From Chitinophaga parva (GTDB taxonomy: Bacteria > Bacteroidota > Bacteroidia > Chitinophagales > Chitinophagaceae), in NCBI RefSeq assembly GCF_003071345.1, contig NZ_QCYK01000001.1, positions 2,356,001 through 2,420,000 on the forward strand: a stretch of 64,000 nt of DNA, in the 5' to 3' direction. Positions 27,558 through 35,352 of this stretch are shown in pieces (position 1 is the stretch's first letter; every line of letters starts with the position of its first letter). A model generated the notes under the pieces. The model ran no database searches. It had not been told where the DNA came from and saw only the letters and a program-made list of their open reading frames with translations. The translations under genes and the position numbers were made by a program.

Positions 27558-28520
27558 ATGAAAAAACAACATGTCGGAGTTCTCTTTTTGCTGATGATCG
27601 TGATGGTATGGGCCAAACAACCGGTACAGGGCCAGTCTGCCCCAAAAGCGGCCAGTACCATCCCCTCCCTGCAACCCGCACCCCCTCCCGGGGGATTTAA
27701 ACATGCCTATGCGCACGTGAATGGTATCGATATTCACTATGTGGTGGGCGGCTCCGGGGAGCCGCTTGTACTGTTGCATGGCTTTGGACAAAACTGGTAC
27801 ATGTGGGCCCGTCTTATGCCCGAGCTGTCAAAACATTTTACCGTAATAGCGCCAGACCTCCCGGGCGTAGGTGAATCCGGCAAACCGGACACCGGGTACG
27901 ACAAAAAAACGATGGCCACCTATATCCATGGCCTGGTGCAATCACTCCATTACCAGCATATCAACCTGGCGGGCCATGATATAGGCCTGATGGTAGCTTA
28001 TGCGTATGCGGCGCAGTTCCCGGATGAAGTGAACAAGCTGGCACTCATGGATGCATTGCTGCCCGGCATAGAGCCGGTATGGAGCCAGGTAAAAGGATCG
28101 GCCTGGTGGTTTGGTTTCTTCGCCTGGCCGGCATCCGGTGAGCTGGTAGCCGGCCGCGAAAGGCTTTTCCTGACAAATTTCTGGCCCCAGGTAGCGCACG
28201 TGAAAGATCCGTTCACGCCGGCGGAGGTGAATGAGTATGTGCGGGCATATGCCGTGAAAGGTGGCACCACCGGTGCTTTCCATTGGTTTGGCGCGTTTGA
28301 ACAGGATGCAAAGGATAACCAGGAATTTGCGAAAACAAAACTGAAAATGCCGGTACTGGCCATGGGTGGTGAATATTTTGCGGCGGCGTTCTTAACGGAG
28401 CACTGCAAGCTGGTGGCGGAGCATGTGGAAACGGCTGATATTAAAGGCTCCGGCCACTGGGTGGTAGAGGAGAATACAGCAGCGGTGCAGGAAGGCCTGT
28501 TACACTTCTTCCTGGAATAA
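27558..28520 (+). CDS. Secreted alpha/beta hydrolase, epoxide hydrolase/dehalogenase-like
   Basis: 320 residues from ATG 27558, with a signal peptide (LLMIVMVWAKQPVQGQ). The nucleophile elbow reads GHDIGLM, with Asp in place of Ser, as in epoxide hydrolases and haloalkane dehalogenases. The oxyanion motif is LHGFGQNWYMWARLMPEL, with DLPGVGESGKP following, and the catalytic His is in GSGHWVVEE. It therefore probably attacks an epoxide, a C-halogen bond or a similar electrophile in the periplasm. The substrate is unknown. It follows the other hydrolase gene by 40 bp. Confidence 0.83.
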   Translation: MKKQHVGVLFLLMIVMVWAKQPVQGQSAPKAASTIPSLQPAPPPGGFKHAYAHVNGIDIHYVVGGSGEPLVLLHGFGQNWYMWARLMPELSKHFTVIAPDLPGVGESGKPDTGYDKKTMATYIHGLVQSLHYQHINLAGHDIGLMVAYAYAAQFPDEVNKLALMDALLPGIEPVWSQVKGSAWWFGFFAWPASGELVAGRERLFLTNFWPQVAHVKDPFTPAEVNEYVRAYAVKGGTTGAFHWFGAFEQDAKDNQEFAKTKLKMPVLAMGGEYFAAAFLTEHCKLVAEHVETADIKGSGHWVVEENTAAVQEGLLHFFLE

Positions 28521-28539
28521 AAAAAGCTGCTGGAGAGCG

Positions 28540-28613
28540 GCTCTTGTTATGCTGATAGAGGCCGGCCTCATTGATGAATTTAAGCTGGTGGTGCACCCGG
28601 CGATGCACCCCGT
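28540..28613 (+). pseudogene. Remnant of a dihydrofolate-reductase-like (RibD C-terminal family) gene
   Basis: Just after the hydrolase stop the + strand encodes ALVMLIEAGLIDEFKLVVHP. This is very close to the near-C-terminal motif of YyaP/RibD_C-type dihydrofolate-reductase-like proteins, where IEAGLIDEF(R/K)L.VHP is typical. Only about 24 codons remain and there is no start or upstream body. The similarity stops at the stop codon of the opposing small gene. I read it as the leftover of a deletion or rearrangement. This rests on motif memory only. Confidence 0.5.
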
Positions 28614-28856
28614 TCACGCAGGAACAGGGCGCTGCTCCCGTATGGCCTGGCCAATGAGATACAATAATGCCGGATCACATTGACTGGTATGATACATGGC
28701 GATCATCCTGCCCTGGTGGTCCCGTAAATAAAAGACTTCCGTGCCATTGAGCACTACGGCTATACGGTAGGCGATGCCTTCTGTTCTGATCTCAACCGGC
28801 AGATCGTATTGGGCCCCGTTGAATTCCACATGAATGGGATAGCGTTCTATTTTCAT
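28614..28856 (-). CDS. Small conserved hypothetical protein, paralogue of the one at 45304-45555
   Basis: 80 residues from ATG 28856. It aligns along its whole length with the 83-residue product at 45304-45555: IERYPIHVEFNGAQYDLPVEI matches TETYPIYVEHRGVHYELPVEI, and DPALLYLIGQAIREQRP matches DPDLLYCIGRAVQEQRP. The fold looks like a small beta-sheet domain with a C-terminal helix. I do not recognise a named family. It diverges from the usp-mgtA operon, and the palindrome GGTCAATGACC sits in the shared 150-bp promoter gap. Its paralogue also lies among universal stress protein genes, so a stress-linked role is inferred. Confidence 0.75.
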   Translation of the reverse strand: MKIERYPIHVEFNGAQYDLPVEIRTEGIAYRIAVVLNGTEVFYLRDHQGRMIAMYHTSQCDPALLYLIGQAIREQRPVPA

Positions 28857-28953
28857 GACGTAACGTATAGAATGTTGACAATGCAGGTACAACTGAAAGG
28901 TACTGTGACGGCGGTAACCTGCCGCTGATAGGGATCATCGCATTTGCTAAGAC

Positions 28954-28966
28954 TGGTCAATGACCA
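28954..28966. promoter_or_regulatory. Palindromic candidate operator TGGTCAATGACCA
   Basis: A perfect 6+1+6 palindrome in the divergent promoter region, 41 bp before the usp start (29007) and 98 bp before the small gene start (28856). Nearly the same palindrome occurs at 39744-39756, before another usp gene. Confidence 0.5.
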
Positions 28967-29006
28967 CTTTTACAGGATCGGCTAACTTTCTGTAAAATTT
29001 GTCACC

Positions 29007-29840
29007 ATGAAAATAATAACTGCGGTCATAGATGCCCTTCAGTTCAATGAGACGCAACTGAACAACTTTTACCAGTTGGCAAAGACGGTGGACGGGGAAG
29101 TTACCATTGCATTACTTGAGCATACGGTAGCAGAAATGTATCCCCTGGCCGCGGCAAATCCTGAAGTATTTGCCAATACGTTTGAAGCGCTGGACCTTCC
29201 CTCCAAAGCCGAATTAGAGCAACGGGTGCAGCAGGGGCTTAAGAAGTTGAAAGATCTTTGTCTTATCAACCATATAAAAATGGAATTGCACGAAGAAACG
29301 GGTTTACCGGTGGCGTCCTTATTGAAGGAAACCCGGTTTTCAGACCTGTTACTTATTAATCGCGATGCTTCATTTTCCACGTTGTTGAGAGCAACGGAGC
29401 CCAGTCTATTGCCGGATGTGCTGGCAGGGGCCGAATGCCCGGTGGTGGTATTGCCTGAAGTGCTTTCACCGGTGAGGGAAGTGATCTTTACATTTAATGG
29501 CAGTTATTCCTCCATGTATGCCATCCGGGAGTTTACACAGCTAATGTCTTGCTATCACAGCCTTCCGGTAACAGTGCTGTATGTGAAGGAAAAGCAACAG
29601 CCGTTGCCGTTTGAAAAACAGTTGAAGGAATACCTGGATCACTATTACGGGCAGGTTTCTTTCGTTGTGATGGAAGGTGAGCCAGCTACCGTATTGTCTG
29701 GTTATGCTGCACAGCATCCCCAGGCTATTGTTACACTCGGGGCGTACGGGCGGAGCAATACATCGCGTTTCTTTCATCACAGTGACGCTAACCGGTTAGC
29801 GTACCAGTCTGGACTTCCCTTATTCATTACCCATGCCTGA
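29007..29840 (+). CDS. Universal stress protein (tandem UspA domains)
   Basis: 277 residues, about twice one Usp domain. The N-terminal half (1-145) has VASLLKETRFSDLLLINRDA; the C-terminal half (150-277) has the family end motif LGAYGRSNTSRFFHHS before the last strand. The N-terminal ATP-loop glycines are poorly kept. It differs clearly from the 38826/44442/54230 group of this window and is nearer the 45740/46577 group. Its stop codon overlaps the mgtA start by 8 bp, so the pair is translationally coupled; a stress protein coupled to a cation ATPase suggests a role in ion or energy homeostasis. Confidence 0.88.
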   Translation: MKIITAVIDALQFNETQLNNFYQLAKTVDGEVTIALLEHTVAEMYPLAAANPEVFANTFEALDLPSKAELEQRVQQGLKKLKDLCLINHIKMELHEETGLPVASLLKETRFSDLLLINRDASFSTLLRATEPSLLPDVLAGAECPVVVLPEVLSPVREVIFTFNGSYSSMYAIREFTQLMSCYHSLPVTVLYVKEKQQPLPFEKQLKEYLDHYYGQVSFVVMEGEPATVLSGYAAQHPQAIVTLGAYGRSNTSRFFHHSDANRLAYQSGLPLFITHA

Positions 29841-32394
29841 TACAGCAAGTTCAAAAGCAGGCGCTGATATTTTCTCTTGCGCGGGATTATCATTGCCCGC
29901 AATATGGGACATTACCGGAAGTAGTGATGGCGGGCTGTCTGCAAAGGAAGCGGAGCGCCGGCTGGAAGCAGAAGGGCTGAATGTGATCCATGCAGCCAGG
30001 CAGGAAAAAGAATGGTTGTTATTGTTGTCTCACTTCAGGAACCCCCTGGTGATCCTGCTGCTCATCGCGGCGGTGATCTCTTTTTCATCGGGGGAGCCGG
30101 TCAGCGCTATGATCATCATGGCGATCATTTTAGCCAGTGTAGGGCTGGATTATTGGCAGGAGCGGGATTCCCGCAATGCGGCGGAGGACCTGCAGCACAC
30201 CCTGGCCAATAAAGCCCTCGTGCTGCGCGATGGCGTTTATATTGAAGTCCCTGCCAGCCAGCTATGCCGGGGTGACATCGTACAATTGGAAGCAGGCAGG
30301 ATCATTCCTGCAGATGGGAGGATGATCTGGGGCAGGGATTGTTTTGTAAACCAGTCTTCGCTTACCGGGGAATCTTTCCCCGCGGAGAAAAATGAAGGGG
30401 TAATTAAAAACGGTGCCGGCCTTGATAGCCTCCACAATATGCTGTTCATGGGATCGAGTATGATCAGTGGCAATTGCAGGATGGTGATCACGCAAACGGG
30501 GAAAGCCACCGAGTTGGGTAAGATCGCCGGTACGTTAAGCCGCCGTGCACCCATGAATGGCTTTGAACGGGGCATCCGTAATTTTGGATGGTTGATCCTG
30601 AAAGTAAGCGCTATCCTCGTGCTGTTCATTTTCGTGGTCAATGCGTGGCGCCACCAGGACCTGCTGCAATCATTCCTTTTCGCCATTGCTATTGCCGTGG
30701 GGCTTACCCCGGAACTGTTACCGATGATCATGAGTGTTACAATGTCCAGGGGGGCCACCCGGATGGCCCGGCTGGGCGTGATCATCAAACAGGTAACGGC
30801 GATTCCCAATTTTGGCAGCATGGAGATCCTGTGCACGGATAAAACAGGTACGCTTACAGAAGACCGCATTGCCCTGGTGTGCAGCGTAACGCCGGCTGGC
30901 ACGGCCAGTAAGGAAGTGGAGGAATTAGCCTATCTCAATAGTTATTTCCAGACCGGTGTAACCAGCCCGCTGGATACGGCCATACTCGATTGCAAGGTAG
31001 CAGTACCGGCAGATTACACCAAAGTGGATGAAATTCCTTTTGATTTTTCCCGTAAGCGGGTGAGCGTAGTGGTGCGGATGAAAAATGAAATGGTCCTGAT
31101 CACAAAAGGCGCCCCGGAGGAAGTTTTTAAAACATGCGGCTTGAGCCCCGAGGCTATTGAAGTTGCCAATCAGCAATACACGCTTTTGAGCGGGCAGGGA
31201 TTCAGGGTATTGGCGGTAGCCACACGGACGTTGTCAACTACGGGCCCGTACAGTATTGCAGACGAATGCCAACTGCAACTGGCGGGCTTTGTGGCATTCC
31301 TGGATCCGCCCAAAGCTGACGTAAAGCAGGTGATCGATGCACTACAGGAAATGGGAATAGCGATAAAGATCCTGACGGGAGACAACCACCTGGTGACACG
31401 GGCGGTGTGCGACAAGATCGGGTTGAATGTAACCCATATCCTGCAGGGGACGGAAATGGATGCATTAAATGACGATGCGCTGGCCCAGCGCATCCGGCAT
31501 ACTACTATATTTACGCGTGTGCTGCCGGAGCAAAAGAACCGGATCATACAACTACTAAAGAAGCAACATGCCATAGTAGGTTATCTTGGAGACGGCATCA
31601 ACGATGCGCCCGCGCTGAAAACGGCAGATATAGGCATTACGGTGAATAGTGCAGTGGACGTGGCAAGGGATGCGGCAGACGTGATCCTGACCCGGAAGGA
31701 TCTGAAGGTGTTGCAGGATGGTATCCGGGAAGGGCGAAAGACCTATTGCAATACCATGAAGTACATCCGCATGACCCTCAGCTCCAATTTCGGTAATATG
31801 TTTTCCATGGCGGCAGCCGCCATGATCCTGCCTTTCCTTCCCATGTTACCGGCGCAGGTGCTGGTCAACAATTTTCTGTATGATACCTCGCAACTGGCCA
31901 TCCCTACTGACACTGCAGATGATGAGCAGCTGCGTATTCCCCGCCAGTGGGACCTGCCAAGCCTGCAGCGGTTCATGCTGTGGTTTGGCCTGTTAAGTTC
32001 CCTGTTTGACCTGTTGACCTTTTACCTGCTTTATCATCATTTTAAGACAAGTCCTGTTTTGTTCCGTACCGGTTGGTTCATGGAATCGCTGGCTACGCAA
32101 ATACTGGTGGTTTTCATTATCCGTACGGACCGGGTGCCATTCTATAAAAGTAAACCGGCTGGTGCACTTGTGTGGAGCGCATTGGCTTGCCTCCTGCTCG
32201 GGTGGGTGCTACCTTATAGCATATTGGGCCGGTATATGGGCTTTACCCAGCCGCCCTGGCACGTCATTTTGTACATTGCCGTGCTGGTAGTGCTTTACCT
32301 GGTAAGCGCCGAGCTACTGAAACGCGCACTGCTGCGCTTCTATGGTAATAAAAAGGCGCCGCTGGAACGGCGCCGGGAAAAAGTTGTTATTTGA
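29833..32394 (+). CDS. mgtA: MgtA-type P-type magnesium-transporting ATPase
   Basis: 853 residues. An N-terminal cation-ATPase domain (SAKEAERRLEAEGLN) is followed by helices, the actuator motif LTGESFP (about residue 176), the phosphorylation motif CTDKTGTLTED (D336), a hinge GDGINDAPALKTADIGI (about 586) and six C-terminal helices. The motif DVARDAADVILTRKDL and the overall size place it in the P3B (MgtA/MgtB) group, which imports Mg2+. Usual MgtA length is about 900, so it is slightly short. The gene overlaps the usp gene upstream by 8 bp, and its last 8 bases overlap the end of the opposing DUF3570 gene. Its 3' end also carries a minus-strand terminator for that operon. Confidence 0.92.
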   Translation: MPDTASSKAGADIFSCAGLSLPAIWDITGSSDGGLSAKEAERRLEAEGLNVIHAARQEKEWLLLLSHFRNPLVILLLIAAVISFSSGEPVSAMIIMAIILASVGLDYWQERDSRNAAEDLQHTLANKALVLRDGVYIEVPASQLCRGDIVQLEAGRIIPADGRMIWGRDCFVNQSSLTGESFPAEKNEGVIKNGAGLDSLHNMLFMGSSMISGNCRMVITQTGKATELGKIAGTLSRRAPMNGFERGIRNFGWLILKVSAILVLFIFVVNAWRHQDLLQSFLFAIAIAVGLTPELLPMIMSVTMSRGATRMARLGVIIKQVTAIPNFGSMEILCTDKTGTLTEDRIALVCSVTPAGTASKEVEELAYLNSYFQTGVTSPLDTAILDCKVAVPADYTKVDEIPFDFSRKRVSVVVRMKNEMVLITKGAPEEVFKTCGLSPEAIEVANQQYTLLSGQGFRVLAVATRTLSTTGPYSIADECQLQLAGFVAFLDPPKADVKQVIDALQEMGIAIKILTGDNHLVTRAVCDKIGLNVTHILQGTEMDALNDDALAQRIRHTTIFTRVLPEQKNRIIQLLKKQHAIVGYLGDGINDAPALKTADIGITVNSAVDVARDAADVILTRKDLKVLQDGIREGRKTYCNTMKYIRMTLSSNFGNMFSMAAAAMILPFLPMLPAQVLVNNFLYDTSQLAIPTDTADDEQLRIPRQWDLPSLQRFMLWFGLLSSLFDLLTFYLLYHHFKTSPVLFRTGWFMESLATQILVVFIIRTDRVPFYKSKPAGALVWSALACLLLGWVLPYSILGRYMGFTQPPWHVILYIAVLVVLYLVSAELLKRALLRFYGNKKAPLERRREKVVI
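32350..32374 (-). terminator. Terminator of the DUF3570 operon inside the mgtA coding end
   Basis: Read on the minus strand, GGCGCCG pairs with CGGCGCC across 6 nt and TTTTT follows. It starts 13 bp past the DUF3570 stop, wholly within the last codons of mgtA on the other strand. Confidence 0.8.
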
Positions 32395-33577
32395 ATTTCA
32401 GGGCCAGCGTTACAATGTTGCTGGTAAGCCCTGTGGACCGCATATAATGGCCGTACCGAAGTTCCAAGGAACTAAAATGCTGGTAGCCCAATACCCCTTT
32501 GGGAGGCGATAACCGCAGGTTAGCCCCAACGAAATTACTGTGCAGTGAGGACAGGTCATAGTCGCTGGTATAGTAAGTTTCCGCCGGGTTGTGCTGGCCG
32601 TATGACTTGAAATAGCGGGTGCCCTGCTGTGTGTTGTAGCGGTAGAAGGGACTGAGGGAGAGGAACGGCGTAAATTTCACCGGTACTTCAATTTCTGCGG
32701 TATGTGCGCGGATGCCCCAGTTATCCATATAATACCGGTAAAAAGCACGCACAATAAAGTGATCATCCAGGAAGTAGCTGAAACGTACACCGATCGGCAG
32801 TTTGTACCGGTTGTCCGGCAGGTTTTCCGCCCGTTCGGATCCGTCTGTAAAATAGTTGCGCTGGTAACGGGTGGCCAGTAGCCCGTGTTGATAAGAAGGC
32901 TCCGCGATGATCATTGCCTGTAGCCTGGTATTGATCACCTGCGACAATGAAAAAGATGCACTGTAAGAATCGCGTGGCTTGTTTTCATAGGGCCCTCCTT
33001 CTTGTCCCGGCGGGCGCAGTTCTATGGGCAGGATCACTTTCCAGGTATCAAAGAAAGCCTGTGCTTTAAAGTCAAACTGCCGGTTCTTGTCTTTTGAAAG
33101 ACGGGTAAGAAGGAAGCCGATGCCGCGCGACTGGTAATCAAACTCAGAGGATAAAGATGCGCTTACACCAAAAGCATTGCCTGTTTTCTCATTGGAGCGT
33201 GTCCAGTGTAAAGAAGGGTAGACGCGGGTGTCTGCAGATGATGCAGATGAAATGGTGTGCGGATCTATCTTGTCAGAAGAAGCCGATGTGTAGTGGTCAA
33301 TGCCCAGTTCAAACTGGAAAGTGTGTTTAAAACCAGCCGCATTGAACTTGGACACCTGGATGTTGATCGTGTTGGCAAAGTCGGTGAGTTTTTCCGTACC
33401 AATGCCCCCTGTTACGGCGGAGTTATTACCATCCTGGTGATAGTAGCCGGATACAAAATTGATCTCATCCAGGTGCAGGGTGCGCGCTACATAGTGGCTG
33501 CTGTCTGCCGGGCTTTGTGCATGCGTGGTGAGCATGCCTGCCCATAGCGCCAGTATGGAAAGGGATATTTTTTTCAT
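32387..33577 (-). CDS. DUF3570 outer-membrane barrel-like protein
   Basis: 396 residues with a signal peptide (MKKISLSILALWAGMLTTHAQ). The body has a beta-barrel pattern of alternating strands (FQFELGIDHYTSASSDKIDPHTISSAS, later SFSLSQVINTRLQAMIIAEP and VRFSYFLDDHFIVRAFYRYY) and ends with a strand (NIVTLALKFK), as in DUF3570 proteins. It is the last gene of a four-gene operon with a thioredoxin, ApbE and DUF4266. DUF3570 is a poorly known outer-membrane family; the ApbE partner suggests a flavin-linked envelope redox function. The last 8 bp overlap the mgtA 3' end. Confidence 0.88.
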   Translation of the reverse strand: MKKISLSILALWAGMLTTHAQSPADSSHYVARTLHLDEINFVSGYYHQDGNNSAVTGGIGTEKLTDFANTINIQVSKFNAAGFKHTFQFELGIDHYTSASSDKIDPHTISSASSADTRVYPSLHWTRSNEKTGNAFGVSASLSSEFDYQSRGIGFLLTRLSKDKNRQFDFKAQAFFDTWKVILPIELRPPGQEGGPYENKPRDSYSASFSLSQVINTRLQAMIIAEPSYQHGLLATRYQRNYFTDGSERAENLPDNRYKLPIGVRFSYFLDDHFIVRAFYRYYMDNWGIRAHTAEIEVPVKFTPFLSLSPFYRYNTQQGTRYFKSYGQHNPAETYYTSDYDLSSLHSNFVGANLRLSPPKGVLGYQHFSSLELRYGHYMRSTGLTSNIVTLALKFK

Positions 33578-33595
33578 TACTTGCTTCCTTTACAT

Positions 33596-33823
33596 TTAAT
33601 TACAACCGCATCCGCCGCCGCTCTTGCCGCCATTGGCACCGGAGCCGCCTTCGCGGTATAGCTGGAAGTTCTGTTCAAATTGTTGCGACCTGCGTGCGGA
33701 TAACTCCATTTCAGAATCGTTGATCTTGCTTTTTTGGTAGGCCTTTACCGTGGTACAGGCTGAGAAACCTGCACAGGCAAGTATCACCAACCAGGTGCGG
33801 AGCCTGCTGTTATTGTGTAACAT
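33596..33823 (-). CDS. DUF4266 small lipoprotein
   Basis: 75 residues. A lipoprotein signal (LVILACAGFSACTTVKAYQK, lipobox FSAC) is followed by a short charged region (ARRSQQFEQNFQLYREG) and a glycine-rich tail ending GGGCGCN. This Gly-Cys-Gly-Cys-Asn end is typical of DUF4266. The first 14 bases overlap the apbE 3' end. The function is unknown; the paired cysteines may be lipid-anchored metal or redox ligands. It is conserved next to DUF3570 and ApbE, so the three probably act together. Confidence 0.88.
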   Translation of the reverse strand: MLHNNSRLRTWLVILACAGFSACTTVKAYQKSKINDSEMELSARRSQQFEQNFQLYREGGSGANGGKSGGGCGCN

Positions 33824-34757
33824 GTATGTTGTTTGTATGAGAGAGATGATTTTGGTCGTCTATGATAATGCAGGCAATGTTGCGCAATTGGTTCACCAGG
33901 TGCAGGCCCACTTTTGCGCCCATCACCATTACCGGGGTTGCCATGGCATCTGCCAGTTCTGCACTGGGGCAAAGTATGGTGACGCTCTTTACACCGGTAA
34001 CCGGCAGGCCGGTGGCAGGGTCTATCGTGTGGGCGTACCGTTTGCCGTTGATGGTGGCATATTTCTCATAATTACCGGAGGTGGCAATAGACATGTTGCT
34101 GATGCGCAATGCGGAGAAGGGTTGCCTTGCCTGGTCCGGATCTGCAATGCCAATGGTCCAGGGCGCTCCGTTAGGTTGTGTGCCCCAGCAGGTTAGGTCG
34201 CCGGCTGCGTTCACAATGCCGCTTTCCACGCCCTGTGATTGCAATAGCTGGCGTGCTTTATCTGCCGCATACCCCTTGCCGATGCCTCCAAACCCTATCC
34301 GCATGCCTTTTTCTTTCAACATCACGGTGCAGTGCGTTGCATCCAGCAGTACGTTCCGATAATTAATAAGCCGTACGGATTGCCTGGCCACTGCAGGATC
34401 TGGCAGGGAGGTCATGTTGGTATCAAAATTCCACAGGCTTTTGTCGATACCACCGTAAGTAATGTCAAATGCGCCTTGTGTAAGACCGGATATTTTAATG
34501 GAGCGCTCTACAAGCTGGAAAAATTCCTGTGATACCTTCACGGGGGCAATACCCGCCATCGCATTAACGGCGGCAGTTTCACTGTCGTCGCGGAAGGTGG
34601 TTAACATCGTCTCAATGCGCTGTATTTCCCGGATGGCTGCAGCAATGCGGGCCCTGGCCCAGGCTTCGTTCCCACTGACCACCGTGATCTCAAACCGGTT
34701 GCCCATGAGCCGGAGCACTTCCTTATAAAGACTGGTAGCGGCTTTAGTGGCTGGCAT
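33810..34757 (-). CDS. apbE: FAD:protein FMN transferase (ApbE)
   Basis: 315 residues. ApbE signatures are present: LMGNRFEITV (N-terminal), the FGGIGKGYAADKA motif near 175 for FAD binding, NAAGDLTCWG, and HTIDPATGLPVTGVKSVTI near 240. The protein attaches FMN to a Thr/Ser of target proteins (consensus D-x-x-T/S-G-A-T/S) in the envelope. I see no signal peptide at the annotated N-terminus (MPATKAATSLYKEVL), which is unusual and may mean a different start or export route. It starts within the last 14 bp of the thioredoxin gene. Confidence 0.9.
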   Translation of the reverse strand: MPATKAATSLYKEVLRLMGNRFEITVVSGNEAWARARIAAAIREIQRIETMLTTFRDDSETAAVNAMAGIAPVKVSQEFFQLVERSIKISGLTQGAFDITYGGIDKSLWNFDTNMTSLPDPAVARQSVRLINYRNVLLDATHCTVMLKEKGMRIGFGGIGKGYAADKARQLLQSQGVESGIVNAAGDLTCWGTQPNGAPWTIGIADPDQARQPFSALRISNMSIATSGNYEKYATINGKRYAHTIDPATGLPVTGVKSVTILCPSAELADAMATPVMVMGAKVGLHLVNQLRNIACIIIDDQNHLSHTNNIHVTQ

Positions 34758-35181
34758 GTAATTGCTGTTCTATTTCTCCTACAAATTGCGCAGGTGTTTC
34801 ATCGGGGCACCCTTCCCAGGTTTTGATCACTTTTCCATTACTGTCCAGTAGCAAAGTATATGGAAATTTACCGTCAGGGTTGTATTTATCTGCCAGTGCC
34901 TCGTTGCGTTTTACCTGGTCTTTGGGCAGCTGGTTCTTTTTCTGGCGGGGAAAGTCGGCCCTTACCAGCACCAGGTGATCTGCCGCGTAAGCCTCAAAGT
35001 CTTTTGCTTCCAGGATGGTACTGCGCAGTCGGATGCAGGGGCCGCACCAATCGGAACCCGAAAAGTTTACAAGCAGATATTTGTGGGAACTGGCAGCGTC
35101 CGTGCGGGCTGCCTCAAAATCGCCGGACCAGGTAAGACCCGGGCCAAACATCATAAACAGGACAATCGTAATTAATTTCAT
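34744..35181 (-). CDS. Periplasmic thioredoxin-family protein
   Basis: 145 residues. A signal peptide (MKLITIVLFMMFGPGLTWS) is followed by a thioredoxin fold with the active site SDWCGPC (CGPC, as in thioredoxin) at about residues 44-50 and the cis-Pro region FPYTLLLD. It resembles the short envelope thioredoxins that accompany DUF3570 operons. It is the first gene of the set, overlapping apbE by 14 bp, so it probably keeps cysteines of the partner proteins, for example the DUF4266 C-terminal pair, reduced. That partner assignment is inference. Confidence 0.88.
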   Translation of the reverse strand: MKLITIVLFMMFGPGLTWSGDFEAARTDAASSHKYLLVNFSGSDWCGPCIRLRSTILEAKDFEAYAADHLVLVRADFPRQKKNQLPKDQVKRNEALADKYNPDGKFPYTLLLDSNGKVIKTWEGCPDETPAQFVGEIEQQLHASH

Positions 35182-35352
35182 CTGGTGCGTAATTATTGCC
35201 TGTAATTTAACACCGTGGCGGCAATTTTATTGTGTGAGCGCCGCCTCTCAGGACTGGCTGGTATCGCTGTAAGCTTAAATTCTGTATTGAATCTGTACCC
35301 TTGGTAACGCCTGCCTGTGGCCGGTTTGAGGCGCCCCTGGCCGTCCCGGGGG

